Shown here piece by piece: positions 1 to 7,946 of a DNA stretch of 64,000 nt. Below the pieces are notes generated by a model, which did not search any database, was not told the origin of the DNA, and was given only the letters and a program-made list of their open reading frames with translations. The position numbers and the translations under genes were made by a program. Source of the DNA: Candidatus Eiseniibacteriota bacterium (GTDB taxonomy: Bacteria; Eisenbacteria; RBG-16-71-46; CAIMUX01); the NCBI GenBank assembly GCA_029569475.1, contig JAKQSZ010000035.1, positions 1-64,000 on the forward strand, read 5' to 3'. Within the stretch, counting starts at the first letter, position 1. The number at the start of each line of letters is the position of its first letter.

Positions 1-767
1 GCCCTCTGACGCCGCGGCTGGCCGCCAGCTACGCGCGGGCCGATCGCAAACCCCATCGCGAGTTCGGCATCGATGCCGAGCGGATCGGCTTGCACGGCCG
101 GCTGGGCTTCGGCACGCCCGGCCGGGGAGGGCTCCTCAGCAGCTTCGAGTTGTGGGGCGATTGGCGCCACGACCTCATGCTGGAGAGGACCTACGGGGCC
201 GCCGGCGGGATCGACTTCCGCCAAGGCCCGCACGGTCTGATGGCCGGGATCGAGTACAACGAGCGCCGTCCCACCTTCCGTTCCACCTCGCTCTTCGCCT
301 CCTTCGGGGCCCGTCCGGTCCGGCAGCTCCGCGGGCACGCCGGGCTCGACCTGTTCGCCGGGCTGCGCGCCGATGTGGTGGCCGACCTGATCACCTTTTC
401 CGGCGATGAGGACGAAAAAGGCGGACAGGTGCTGCTGAGCGGACACGGTTTGAGCGTGGGCTACCGCATGCACGACGGCTATGGCGGGGACCTGGAAGGG
501 TTCATCCTCAACGGTCACCGGGACCTGACCGATCGCCTCGCCCTGGACGCGAGCATCAACGTCAGCCAGTACCGCTATGGAGAAGAGGCCGGCGTCGACG
601 CGCTCATCGTGGATGATGACGAGCAGTCGGGAGTCCTCGCGGCGACCTGGCGGCTGCGCGACAACCTGAACCTCGTGGGCCAGGTGGAAGGACTGATCAA
701 CTCGCGCTACGACCACGACGTTCGGGGCTTGGGAAGCGTCCAGTGGCGCTTCCGCAGCGTGCTCTAG
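1..767 (+). CDS. Outer-membrane beta-barrel protein, C-terminal part (5' end outside window)
   Basis: The reading frame is open from base 3 to the stop at 765-767, so the gene enters from the left and only about 254 C-terminal residues are present. The sequence alternates hydrophobic and polar residues with many Gly, Tyr and Arg, as in transmembrane beta strands, and ends in the strand-like segment QWRFRSVL with a hydrophobic last residue, as expected for a barrel recognised by BAM. No catalytic motif is visible. It lies 16 bp upstream of a 13-heme cytochrome gene. That order matches porin-cytochrome conduits (MtrB/OmbB-type barrel with MtrA/OmaB-type cytochrome), so a sheath for a trans-outer-membrane cytochrome is the favoured role. 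This is inferred from context, since MtrB-type proteins are too divergent to assign by eye. Confidence 0.6.
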   Translation, partial: PLTPRLAASYARADRKPHREFGIDAERIGLHGRLGFGTPGRGGLLSSFELWGDWRHDLMLERTYGAAGGIDFRQGPHGLMAGIEYNERRPTFRSTSLFASFGARPVRQLRGHAGLDLFAGLRADVVADLITFSGDEDEKGGQVLLSGHGLSVGYRMHDGYGGDLEGFILNGHRDLTDRLALDASINVSQYRYGEEAGVDALIVDDDEQSGVLAATWRLRDNLNLVGQVEGLINSRYDHDVRGLGSVQWRFRSVL

Positions 768-783
768 GGAGGAGGAAGGGGAG

Positions 784-1854
784 ATGCGACACACAAGACT
801 GCTGCTGGCCGCCCTGGTGATCGCGGGCGCCGCCGTTTCCTCGGTCCTGGTGCAGAGCGCTCCGTCGCGGGACTTCCCGCACGGCGTGCATGTCGAGGCC
901 GGGCTCGAGTGCGCCCAGTGCCACGGGGACATTGCCCAGAGCGAGAACCTGCGGGAGCACTACCTGCCCAAGGTGGAGGCCTGCGTCGACTGCCATGAAA
1001 GGGCCGATCTGGAGCGATGGGGCTACGCCTCCATCGAGGGGGACCGGCCGCGCTTTCCGGACTTCTCGCACAAGGCCCACATCAGCGAGACGCTGACCTG
1101 CGAAGGCTGCCACGGAGCCCTTTGGAAGCCCGAGATGGTCGAGGCCGAAACCGGCCACCCGGCCCACGGGCTCTGCATGACCTGCCACAACGGGGTCGAT
1201 CAGGAAGCGGAGTGCGTGGACTGCCACGCCGACCTGCGGGAGGGCAAGCGCCTCTCCGGCTCGCAAGCGGAGATGAACATTCCCAAGCCGATGGACCATC
1301 ATCCGAGATTCCTGCACGACCACCAGTTCGCCAGCCGTTTGGATGGCAATCAGTGCCGGGAGTGCCACACCCAGGATCTCTTCTGCGCGGAGTGTCACAT
1401 GGGCACGAACGTGGAGGTGCTGGTGCACGAGCGCAACTGGCTCGTGACTCATGCCCTGTCCGCCCGCAAGAACCTCATGGACTGCCAGTCCTGTCACGAC
1501 CTGGCGGAGGACTGCTCCGAGTGCCATGCCGAGCATGGGCTTCGGCCGGCTGACCACAGCCTGCCGAACTGGCGTTCCGGCCGTCACGCCATGGAAGCCC
1601 GGCGGGACATCGCGCTGTGCGCCTCCTGTCACGACCGTGACTATGCCTCCTGCGCCGCGTGCCATCGGGACACCGGCCGTCGGGGGGATCAGCCGGGGCG
1701 CAACATCCACCCGTCCGGGTATGCTGGGGATGCCGGCTACGGCGAGTGGCATGTGAACCCGGCGTCGGCCTGCTTCGATTGTCACAGCGCAGGCGTACGT
1801 CAAGCGGGCCAGGGATTCTGCGGCTACTGCCACGGACCCGTGGCCGAAGACTAA
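784..1854 (+). CDS. 13-heme periplasmic c-type cytochrome
   Basis: The 356-residue protein has an N-terminal hydrophobic export segment (about residues 5-24) and thirteen CXXCH haem-attachment motifs, in order CAQCH, CVDCH, CEGCH, CMTCH, CVDCH, CRECH, CAECH, CQSCH, CSECH, CASCH, CAACH, CFDCH and CGYCH. Many extra His residues between motifs could be distal ligands. Length and haem density resemble MtrA/DmsE and other electron-wire cytochromes rather than an enzyme, and no other domain is seen. ATG follows GGAGGAAGGGGAG. The gene sits between the barrel gene and the NapC/NirT-type cytochrome, suggesting it carries electrons across the periplasm or inside the barrel. Direction of flow and terminal substrate cannot be read from sequence. 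Confidence 0.88.
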   Translation: MRHTRLLLAALVIAGAAVSSVLVQSAPSRDFPHGVHVEAGLECAQCHGDIAQSENLREHYLPKVEACVDCHERADLERWGYASIEGDRPRFPDFSHKAHISETLTCEGCHGALWKPEMVEAETGHPAHGLCMTCHNGVDQEAECVDCHADLREGKRLSGSQAEMNIPKPMDHHPRFLHDHQFASRLDGNQCRECHTQDLFCAECHMGTNVEVLVHERNWLVTHALSARKNLMDCQSCHDLAEDCSECHAEHGLRPADHSLPNWRSGRHAMEARRDIALCASCHDRDYASCAACHRDTGRRGDQPGRNIHPSGYAGDAGYGEWHVNPASACFDCHSAGVRQAGQGFCGYCHGPVAED

Positions 1855-1882
1855 ACGGATCCTAGGCATCCGATCTCGAGCG

Positions 1883-1912
1883 ACGCCCCCGGGCTGGTAG
1901 CCGGGGGCGTTT
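1883..1912 (+). terminator. Hairpin between the two cytochrome genes
   Basis: A perfect 10-bp inverted repeat (1883-1892 with 1901-1910, arms ACGCCCCCGG/CCGGGGGCGT, 8-nt loop) lies 28 bp after the 13-heme cytochrome stop. Only two T residues follow it, so it may be an attenuator or an RNA-stabilising hairpin rather than a strong intrinsic terminator. Confidence 0.5.
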
Positions 1913-1948
1913 CCGCAGGATGAATGGGGCGCGAGGGGAGGTAGGCCC

Positions 1949-3418
1949 ATGAAATCGGTCTCAAGCATCACCGCCGCGGTACGCGACTACTTCACCGGTA
2001 CCATGAAACACCCTGTCGGATTCCTGGGCATCAACCTCACCAGCTTCGCGGGCGTGCTCCTGGTGATCCTGCTCGTGCTTGAAAGCACCGGGGGGGCTGC
2101 GAATCCATACATCGGCATCGTGACCTTCATGATCCTCCCGGCGCTCTTTGTCGCTGGACTCCTGCTCATGCCGCTCGGCCACTATCTGGCCAGGAAACGC
2201 CAGGCGCGCGGCCAGTCGGACGCGGCTCTCTTTCCCATCCTGGACCTCAATCGCGGCCAGACCCGCAATCGCTTCGTGATCTTTCTCATCGTCACCCTGG
2301 TGAATGTCTCGCTGCTGGCGGTGGCGACCTATCACGGCATCGAGTTCATGGACTCGGTGGAGTTCTGCGGCGAGACCTGCCACGAGGTCATGCACCCCGA
2401 GCTCACGGCCTATCTGAACTCGCCGCACTCCCGCGTTCGCTGCGTCGACTGCCACATCGGTCCCGGAGCCTCCTGGTTCGTGAAAAGCAAGCTCAGCGGC
2501 ACCCGTCAGGTCTTCGCGGCGATGCTGAAGACCTATCCACGCCCGATCCCAACGCCGGTGCACAACCTGCGTCCCGCCCGCGAGACCTGCGAGCAGTGCC
2601 ATTGGCCGCAGAAGTTCCACGGCAACAAGCTCGTGGTCAAGACCCACTTCCAGGACGACGAGGCCAACACGCCGATGAAGTCCGTGCTCGCCCTGCGTAT
2701 CGGCGGAGGCCAGGATCTCCCGTCCGGTGAAGCTTCGATCCACTGGCACATCAACAACAGGGTCGAGTACCTATCCGACGAGAATCGGGAGCAGATGTAC
2801 TGGGTGCTCGCGGAGCGACCCGATGGAACCGTCCGCGAATACTTCCGGCCGGGGCTGGCGGCGGCCGATCCGCCCACCTTCGCATCCCTGCCCGACAGCC
2901 TGAAGCATCACCCGAAACGGGAGATGGACTGCGTCGATTGCCACAACCGGCCGACCCACATCTACAAGCCCGCCCTGATGGCGCTGGACGAGGCGATGAC
3001 ACTGGGGCGCGTGCCGGCCGATCTCCCCTACCTCCACCGGGAGGCCATGGCCGCGCTGCAGGAGTCCTATCCGGACAAGGAAACGGGGCTGGCGCGGATC
3101 CGCGAGAGGCTGGGGTCGTTCTATCGCACGGAGTATCCTGATCTGGCCCGGGAGCGCGCGGCTGACGTCGAGGCGGCGGTGAACGGCGTCTCCCGCGTGT
3201 ACGCCGACAACGTGTTCCCGGCCATGAACATCTCCTGGGACACGTATCCCAATCACATCGGACACCAGTACTTTCCGGGTTGTTTCCGTTGCCACGATGA
3301 CGAAATGGCCACCGCGGAAGGGGAGACCATCGCCCAGGATTGCGCCTCTTGTCACAGCCTGCTGGCGATGGAGGAGGAGAACCCGGAGATCCTGCAGGAT
3401 CTCTTCCCGGAGGACTAA
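1949..3418 (+). CDS. NapC/NirT-type inner-membrane multiheme cytochrome (ImcH-like)
   Basis: The 489-residue protein has three predicted membrane helices (about 26-46, 56-78 and 108-128) followed by a periplasmic haem domain. The first haem site is CGETCH, a CX3CH spacing (Cys140, Cys144, His145), immediately after the third helix. Five standard sites follow: CVDCH, CEQCH, CVDCH, CFRCH and CASCH. Position of the first site against the membrane and the following HEVMHPE stretch fit NapC/NirT quinol dehydrogenases. The extra N-terminal helices and large C-terminal haem region resemble Geobacter ImcH rather than the short NrfH/NapC. The expected role is oxidation of menaquinol and transfer of electrons to the 13-heme cytochrome upstream. 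ATG follows GAGGGGAGGTAGGCCC. Confidence 0.82.
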   Translation: MKSVSSITAAVRDYFTGTMKHPVGFLGINLTSFAGVLLVILLVLESTGGAANPYIGIVTFMILPALFVAGLLLMPLGHYLARKRQARGQSDAALFPILDLNRGQTRNRFVIFLIVTLVNVSLLAVATYHGIEFMDSVEFCGETCHEVMHPELTAYLNSPHSRVRCVDCHIGPGASWFVKSKLSGTRQVFAAMLKTYPRPIPTPVHNLRPARETCEQCHWPQKFHGNKLVVKTHFQDDEANTPMKSVLALRIGGGQDLPSGEASIHWHINNRVEYLSDENREQMYWVLAERPDGTVREYFRPGLAAADPPTFASLPDSLKHHPKREMDCVDCHNRPTHIYKPALMALDEAMTLGRVPADLPYLHREAMAALQESYPDKETGLARIRERLGSFYRTEYPDLARERAADVEAAVNGVSRVYADNVFPAMNISWDTYPNHIGHQYFPGCFRCHDDEMATAEGETIAQDCASCHSLLAMEEENPEILQDLFPED

Positions 3419-3664
3419 CCTCAACGAGACAGAGATCCACGGCGCTAAGCACCCGAACCTCGCGCGACAGCTGTTCGTGCCTGGGTGCCCCGACCCCGTT
3501 GAACCAGGGTTGGCGACGGATCGACCCGTCGCGGAGGTCTGGGGCGCGGCAGAAGAACCGGCATCCACCAAAGACGTCCATGAGCTTTCCGTCCGGGGTC
3601 CAATGGCAGGCTTCGTGGACAGCGCCTTCGGAACGGACCTCGACGGAAGCCTCTCAAAGCGCCA
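3419..3664. other. Intergenic, left edge of mobile island
   Basis: No convincing gene is seen between the NapC/NirT-type stop and the recombinase fragment. The boundary between native chromosome and inserted DNA probably lies here, because the recombinase that follows lacks its N-terminal residues. No attachment-site duplication could be identified by eye. Confidence 0.4.
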
Positions 3665-4188
3665 GTGGCGGGTCATCTTCGACCGCGAGTTGCCCAAACC
3701 ATCGCGAGCTACCGCGACACGTTCGAGCTCTTGCTGCGCTACACCGAACAAAGCGCTGGACGGACACCTTCAGCGCTGACGCTCGATGACCTCGACGCGC
3801 CCCGGGTTCTCGCGTTTCTTGACCACCTCGAGAGCGATCGCCGTAACTGCCCACGTACCCGGAACCTCCGCCTCACCGCCATTCGCTCGTTCATGCGCTA
3901 CGCGTCGGTTCGCGACCCGACTGCGCTCCCGATAGCCCAGCGCGTCCTGGCCATCCCCACGAAACGATTCGACCGGCCCGTCCTCGGGTTTCTTTCACGC
4001 CAGGAAGTCGCGGCCCTGCTCGACGCCCCTGACCGCACTACGTGGAGTGGTCAGCGCGACGCGGTGATGCTGGCCACGCTCTACAACTCCGGCGCCCGAG
4101 TCTCCGAGATTACGGGACTGGGCGTCGCCGACGTGCTCGTCGATCGTTCGTTTTCCCTGCACCTACACGGCAAAGGGCGCAAAGAGCC
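3665..4188 (+). pseudogene. Truncated XerC/D-like tyrosine recombinase
   Basis: About 175 residues of a tyrosine recombinase remain. The SAM-like N-terminal domain begins at IASYRDTFELLLRY and the catalytic domain starts around FLSRQEVAALLDAPDR, with the first catalytic Arg in YNSGARVSEITGL. Homology stops at HGKGRKE (about 4188). The remaining catalytic residues (HxxR, H/W, Tyr) are absent, because the sequence switches to the reverse complement of an IS21-type transposase gene. About 25 N-terminal residues also appear missing. The style resembles recombinases found in tandem or in trios with a second XerD-like protein, such as the one at 5799. It is non-functional as it stands. Confidence 0.8.
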
Positions 4189-4934
4189 GTTCGGGGCCGG
4201 CAAGGGGAGATCAGGAAGCCGTAGTGCTCGGCGAACTCGCGATAGCTGCGGCTTACCTCCGGATCGTGGAGTGCGGCCTTGCTGATGGCCGCCCGAAGAT
4301 TGTCCAGCACGACCCGGCTGGGCACGCCTCCGAAGGCTTCGAAGGCCAGCCGGTGGCACCGCAGCCAGGTCGCCGCTGATTGATCGAAGACGAAGCGCAC
4401 GAACTGGTGCCGGCTGTGCGAGAGCGTCATGACGAAGAACCAGGCCTTGCGCATCCGGCTGGTGGCGGGATCCTTCATCAACCCGGCATAGCCGAAGTCA
4501 ACCTGGGCCTCCTCGCCCGGGAGCGTCTCCACCCGGCAGTAGCCTTCGGGAGTCCGGTCCTCCAGGTGGACCACGAAACGGTATAGTGAGGAGTAGCTGC
4601 CGCGGTACCCGAAGGGCCGGAGCAGGTTCACCATCGCCTTCATCTCCACCCCGTCTTTCCGTAGCCGCTCAATCTGTTCCTTCCAGGGGGCGGCCTTGAA
4701 GGTCGCTTCGGGAAACGGGCTCTTCGGCTCCGACTCGACCAGGTACCGGTTGAGCTCCTCGATCGGGGGCAACTCGCCCTGCATCCACCCTTGACGCTGG
4801 GCCATGGCCCGATATCGTTGGACCGTCTTGCGCGCCACCGCGAGATCCCGGGCCACCGCTCGGACACCCTCGCCGACGCGCAGGCGGCGGATCAGTTCCC
4901 GTACATCCAGGCTCATCAGTCTCCTCCCTGCCAT
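4189..4934 (-). pseudogene. istA: IS21-family transposase IstA, 3' truncated (element IS21-a)
   Basis: Reading leftward from ATG at 4934 (preceded by AGAGGAGGGAGCCG; ATG at 4916 is an alternative) the product shows an N-terminal HTH (RVGEGVRAVARDLAVARKTVQRYR), a linker, and the rve integrase core with catalytic Asp in QVDFGYAG and a second Asp in VLDNLRAA. Homology ends at EHYGFLISPCRPR, just before the HKGKVE-type segment that carries the catalytic Glu, and the DNA runs into the recombinase fragment. The IstB partner expected downstream is missing. The intact family member would be about 500 residues. The gene is truncated and cannot make an active DDE enzyme. Confidence 0.85.
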
Positions 4935-5060
4935 CGGCTCCCTCCTCTGGTTGTGGAAGACCCGAGAAGGGTAGTTGGAGGTGGGGAGGAACTGCGATCG
5001 GCCTCTCTCGGCAAGCCACCCCTTCCTTCGCCGCCCCGGAATCCAAGTCCTCCGGAGCAA

Positions 5061-5187
5061 GGTGGCTCCCACTCGCGAAATCAGGTGGCTACCTATCGGG
5101 CGAAAACGCCTGGCCACCTATCCCCCGAAAACGACTGGCTCCCTATCCGCGAAATCAGTGGCTGCCTTACGGGCGAAAACTGACACA
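5061..5187 (-). repeat. Array of imperfect repeats at the terminus of IS21-a
   Basis: Five imperfect units of 21-29 bp run in tandem, at about 5061, 5083, 5111, 5136 and 5157. They share a core TGGCTnCCTATC followed by CGAAAAC or GCGAAATC. They lie between the istA start and the point where the other IS21 gene is interrupted. IS21-family ends are known to carry multiple repeated transposase-binding sequences, and the outermost unit ends in CTGACA (TGTCAG read into the element), consistent with a TG...CA terminus near 5185-5187. Confidence 0.7.
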
Positions 5188-5575
5188 CCCGGGCCCGGCC
5201 GAACTCCAGTTCCTGAACGGCGAAGCGGTAGAGCGTTGCGTAGGGAATGAACACTCCCTGACGGTTCAGGAGCTTGCGGATCTTCGTCAGGCGGACTCGG
5301 TTGCTCAAATGCTGTTCGATGAAGGCGCGATGGGTACGGCACAGGACCCAGGACTCCCCGGGCGGACGGCCGGGGACGTCCCGGAAGGCGGCCATGACCG
5401 CGACGACGATCTCGTCGGTCAGGGCGGCCGGGTCCTGACCGACCGCGAGGCCGTGCTCCTGGCCGACCCTCACGTAACGCCGTACGGTCTTCGGATCCAC
5501 GCCCAGAAAGCCAGCGATGGTCTTGATCGCCATGCCGTCTATCCAGAGTCGCAGCAGTTCCTTGGTCTCCAGCAT
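5188..5575 (-). pseudogene. istA: Second IS21-type IstA, interrupted by IS21-a
   Basis: From ATG at 5575 the product begins MLETKELLRLWIDG and shows a HTH (IKTIAGFLGVDPKTVRRYV), a helical region (LTDEIVVAVMAAFR) and KIRKLLNRQGVFIPYATLYRFAV, characteristic of a second IstA subgroup. Homology stops at ELEFGRARV, exactly where the terminal repeats of IS21-a begin, so the rve domain has been displaced. No other part of this element is present to the left, so the rest was deleted together with the far end of IS21-a. A frame stays open into the repeats but that sequence is not homologous. Confidence 0.75.
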
Positions 5576-5667
5576 CGTGACTTCCCTGTAGGCCATCCCG
5601 GCACCCCCCTGACCGGCCACCATGGCCGGCCGAAGAAGTGTCGCAGGTCCGGATCACGTCTGGAGCA

Positions 5668-5770
5668 GGGGGGCATGGTTCTGAAAAACCTGCCGCCCAG
5701 AGGGGGGCATGGTTCTGAAAAACCCGCCCCCAAAGGGGGGAAAGGTTCTGAAAAACTCGGGAGCAAAGGG
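5668..5770 (-). repeat. Three tandem repeats at the end of the second IS21-type element
   Basis: GGGGGGCATGGTTCTGAAAA occurs at 5668 and again at 5702. A third copy at 5735 has AAA in place of CAT. The period is 33-34 bp. The array is upstream of the istA at 5575 and faces outward, matching the multiple terminal repeats of IS21 elements. The core GGTTCTGAAAAAC is perfect in all three. The element boundary probably lies near 5770, next to the recombinase pseudogene. Confidence 0.65.
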
Positions 5771-5798
5771 TCCCTAGGTTAGATTATGGAAACCGACA

Positions 5799-6726
5799 GT
5801 GTCGGCACTCCGGTACCTAGACCTCTTGGCCCAGCTCCCGGAAGAGGAGCTTTGGCTTGCCGGCCAGAAGAGTCCCCGGACAAGGAAGGCGTACCGGGAG
5901 GACGTCCATCACTTCATCCGCTCACTCCATCTCCAGGACCGGGAAGACCTCCGAAAGGTCGACCGCGGCGCGGTGCTCGCCTGGCTCCGGGTCATGGAGG
6001 ACGAAGGGGCGAAGCCCTCGACCATCCGAAGGCGGCTCTCAGCACTCTCAAGTCTCTTCACGCACCTGGTTCACGTCCGGGTGGCAGATACCAACCCGAC
6101 CCGGGAGGTCCGCCGGCCGAACATAAACCGGAAGCACGGCTCGACCGCCGCCTTCGACACCAAGGAGGCCCGGGCGATTCTCGACGCCCCGGACCCGGAG
6201 ACTCTTGAGGGTCTCCGGGACCGCGCGATTCTCTCTGTGGGCTTCCAGGTCGGCGCCGGCGCGCGGAGATTGCCTCGATGACGGTCTCGGCTCTTCACGT
6301 GAACCGGGGTTACGAGTCCCTTCGGTTCGTCCGCAAGGGCGGAGAGCTCCGCGCGCTCGCTGTGAACCCGCAGACGGCCCAGCGCATCCGAGCCTACGTG
6401 GAGACCGCAGGCCACATGGAAGACCGCGAAGGCCCCTCTTTCGCCCCGTGCGGCCGAATCAGAAGGCCCAGGACTCCCGGCGCTTCCTTGACCCGGACGC
6501 CGTCGACCGGGTCCTTCGAAAGTACGCAAGGAAGGCCCTCGGAGCAGCTCGGGGCTACTCAGCGCACTCGATGAGAGCCACCTTCATCACGACAGCGCTG
6601 GAGAACGGCGCGAACCTAGAAGACGTGCAGGAGGCCGTTGGGCACGCAGACCCGTCGACAACGAAGCTCTACGACCGCCGCGGCTACAACCCAGAGAAGG
6701 CCGCGTCCTTCTTCGCTAACTATTGA
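5799..6726 (+). pseudogene. XerC/D-like tyrosine recombinase with two frameshifts
   Basis: Three frames join into one recombinase of about 305 residues. Frame one begins with GTG at 5799 and carries the N-terminal SAM-like domain to VGFQVGAG (about 6262). Frame two carries EIASMTVSALHVNRGY to EDREGPSF (about 6440). Frame three carries FRPVRPNQKAQDSRRF to the stop at 6724-6726. Catalytic residues are recognisable: HSMR (HxxR), VGHAD (His) and TTKLYDRR (Tyr); the first Arg falls at the first frameshift. The slips lie near 6262-6270 and 6435-6445. Both could be decay or, less likely, assembly errors. It is the natural partner of the fragment at 3665, since recombinases of these two types often occur together. 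Confidence 0.8.
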
Positions 6727-6885
6727 CGAGACAGCGCGTCCAGAGGTCTTCCCCAGCAACCCTCTCGTCTGTCGACCGCTCGTCAGCGACGCCGCGCATC
6801 GTGTCTCAACTTGCAGCCACTCCCGTTCCAACCTACAATGCTCCGAGGCTATCAAGGCGGCCCATTTCGTGCTACTCGAGGGGGC

Positions 6886-7941
6886 ATGACGGAACATTTG
6901 GACAGCGGAGCCGCGGCATTTCTCCCGGCAGATGAGCCACCGAGCTCGTCCCCTGCGTCGTCCTCTCGAGGAAGAGCTAAGGGGCTCGAGGCGTTTGTCC
7001 CCAAGAAGCTCCCGGCTTTCGACAATGCCCAAACTGCTCTTCCTCGAATAGCGAAGGACCCCAAACTAACCCAGCTTATTGAGAAGGCAGTCCAAGAAGT
7101 CCCAACACATCACAACCTCCGACTCCTCGACGCTCGCGCGCCATGGCACCTTGCGCCGAAGAGCGTCCACTTGGTTCTAACCTCCCCTCCTTACTGGACT
7201 CTCAAGGAGTACCGCAACACCGAAGGTCAGCTCGGCCACGTTGTCGACTACGACGACTTCCTGCAGGAACTGGACCTGGTCTGGCGGAACTGCTTCGACG
7301 CGCTTCTCCCCGGAGGCAGGCTCATTTGTGTTGTGGGAGACGTCTGCCTTTCTCGAAGGAAAAACAACGGTCGTCACACCGTCGTTCCTCTTCACTCCTC
7401 GATTCAAGAGCACTGCCGAGCCATTGGGTTCGACAATCTGGCTCCCATCATCTGGCACAAGATTGCCAACGCAAGCTACGAGGTCGAAAACGGCTCCAGC
7501 TTTCTCGGCAAGCCCTACGAACCGAATGCCGTCATCAAGAACGACATCGAGTTCATTCTCATGCTTCGCAAGCCAGGAGGATACCGGACCCCCTCCCTCG
7601 CAGAGCGCATCCTCAGCGTCATCAGCACTGAGAACTATCAGAAATGGTTCCAACAGGTCTGGATGGGACTCACGGGAGCCTCGACCCGCAACCATCCGGC
7701 ACCCTACCCCCTCGAGCTCGCAGAACGGCTCATTCGGATGTTCAGTTTTGTGGGTGACACCGTCCTCGACCCCTTCATGGGCACGGGCACCACTAACGTT
7801 GCTGCCGCCAAGTGGGGCCGCAACAGCATAGGCATCGAGATTGACCCACAGTACTTTGACCATGCCCATCGCCGCATTGGACAGGAAGTTTCTCAGTTCT
7901 TCAGCGTGGCGACGGTCGACGTGGTTCTACCAAAACGCTGA
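6886..7941 (+). CDS. DNA methyltransferase (N4-cytosine/N6-adenine, beta class)
   Basis: The 351-residue protein has the catalytic motif TSPPYW at residues 99-104 and the AdoMet-binding motif DPFMGTGTT near residue 295. Catalytic motif before AdoMet motif is the beta-class order, and the TSPPYW form is usual for N4-cytosine enzymes although N6-adenine cannot be excluded. ATG at 6886 is chosen for the GAGGGGG just ahead; an in-frame ATG at 6838 is an alternative. The endonuclease gene starts 5 bp downstream, so this is the protective methylase of a type II system. Three CTCGAG sites, the predicted restriction target, occur in the first 115 bp around the start. Base composition is AT-richer than the flanking chromosome, suggesting transfer. 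Confidence 0.85.
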   Translation: MTEHLDSGAAAFLPADEPPSSSPASSSRGRAKGLEAFVPKKLPAFDNAQTALPRIAKDPKLTQLIEKAVQEVPTHHNLRLLDARAPWHLAPKSVHLVLTSPPYWTLKEYRNTEGQLGHVVDYDDFLQELDLVWRNCFDALLPGGRLICVVGDVCLSRRKNNGRHTVVPLHSSIQEHCRAIGFDNLAPIIWHKIANASYEVENGSSFLGKPYEPNAVIKNDIEFILMLRKPGGYRTPSLAERILSVISTENYQKWFQQVWMGLTGASTRNHPAPYPLELAERLIRMFSFVGDTVLDPFMGTGTTNVAAAKWGRNSIGIEIDPQYFDHAHRRIGQEVSQFFSVATVDVVLPKR

Positions 7942-7946
7942 GGAAC

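Noticed and set aside
697..1971. 424-codon open frame on the minus strand
   Set aside because: Antisense to the 13-heme cytochrome, whose thirteen CXXCH motifs fix the coding strand.
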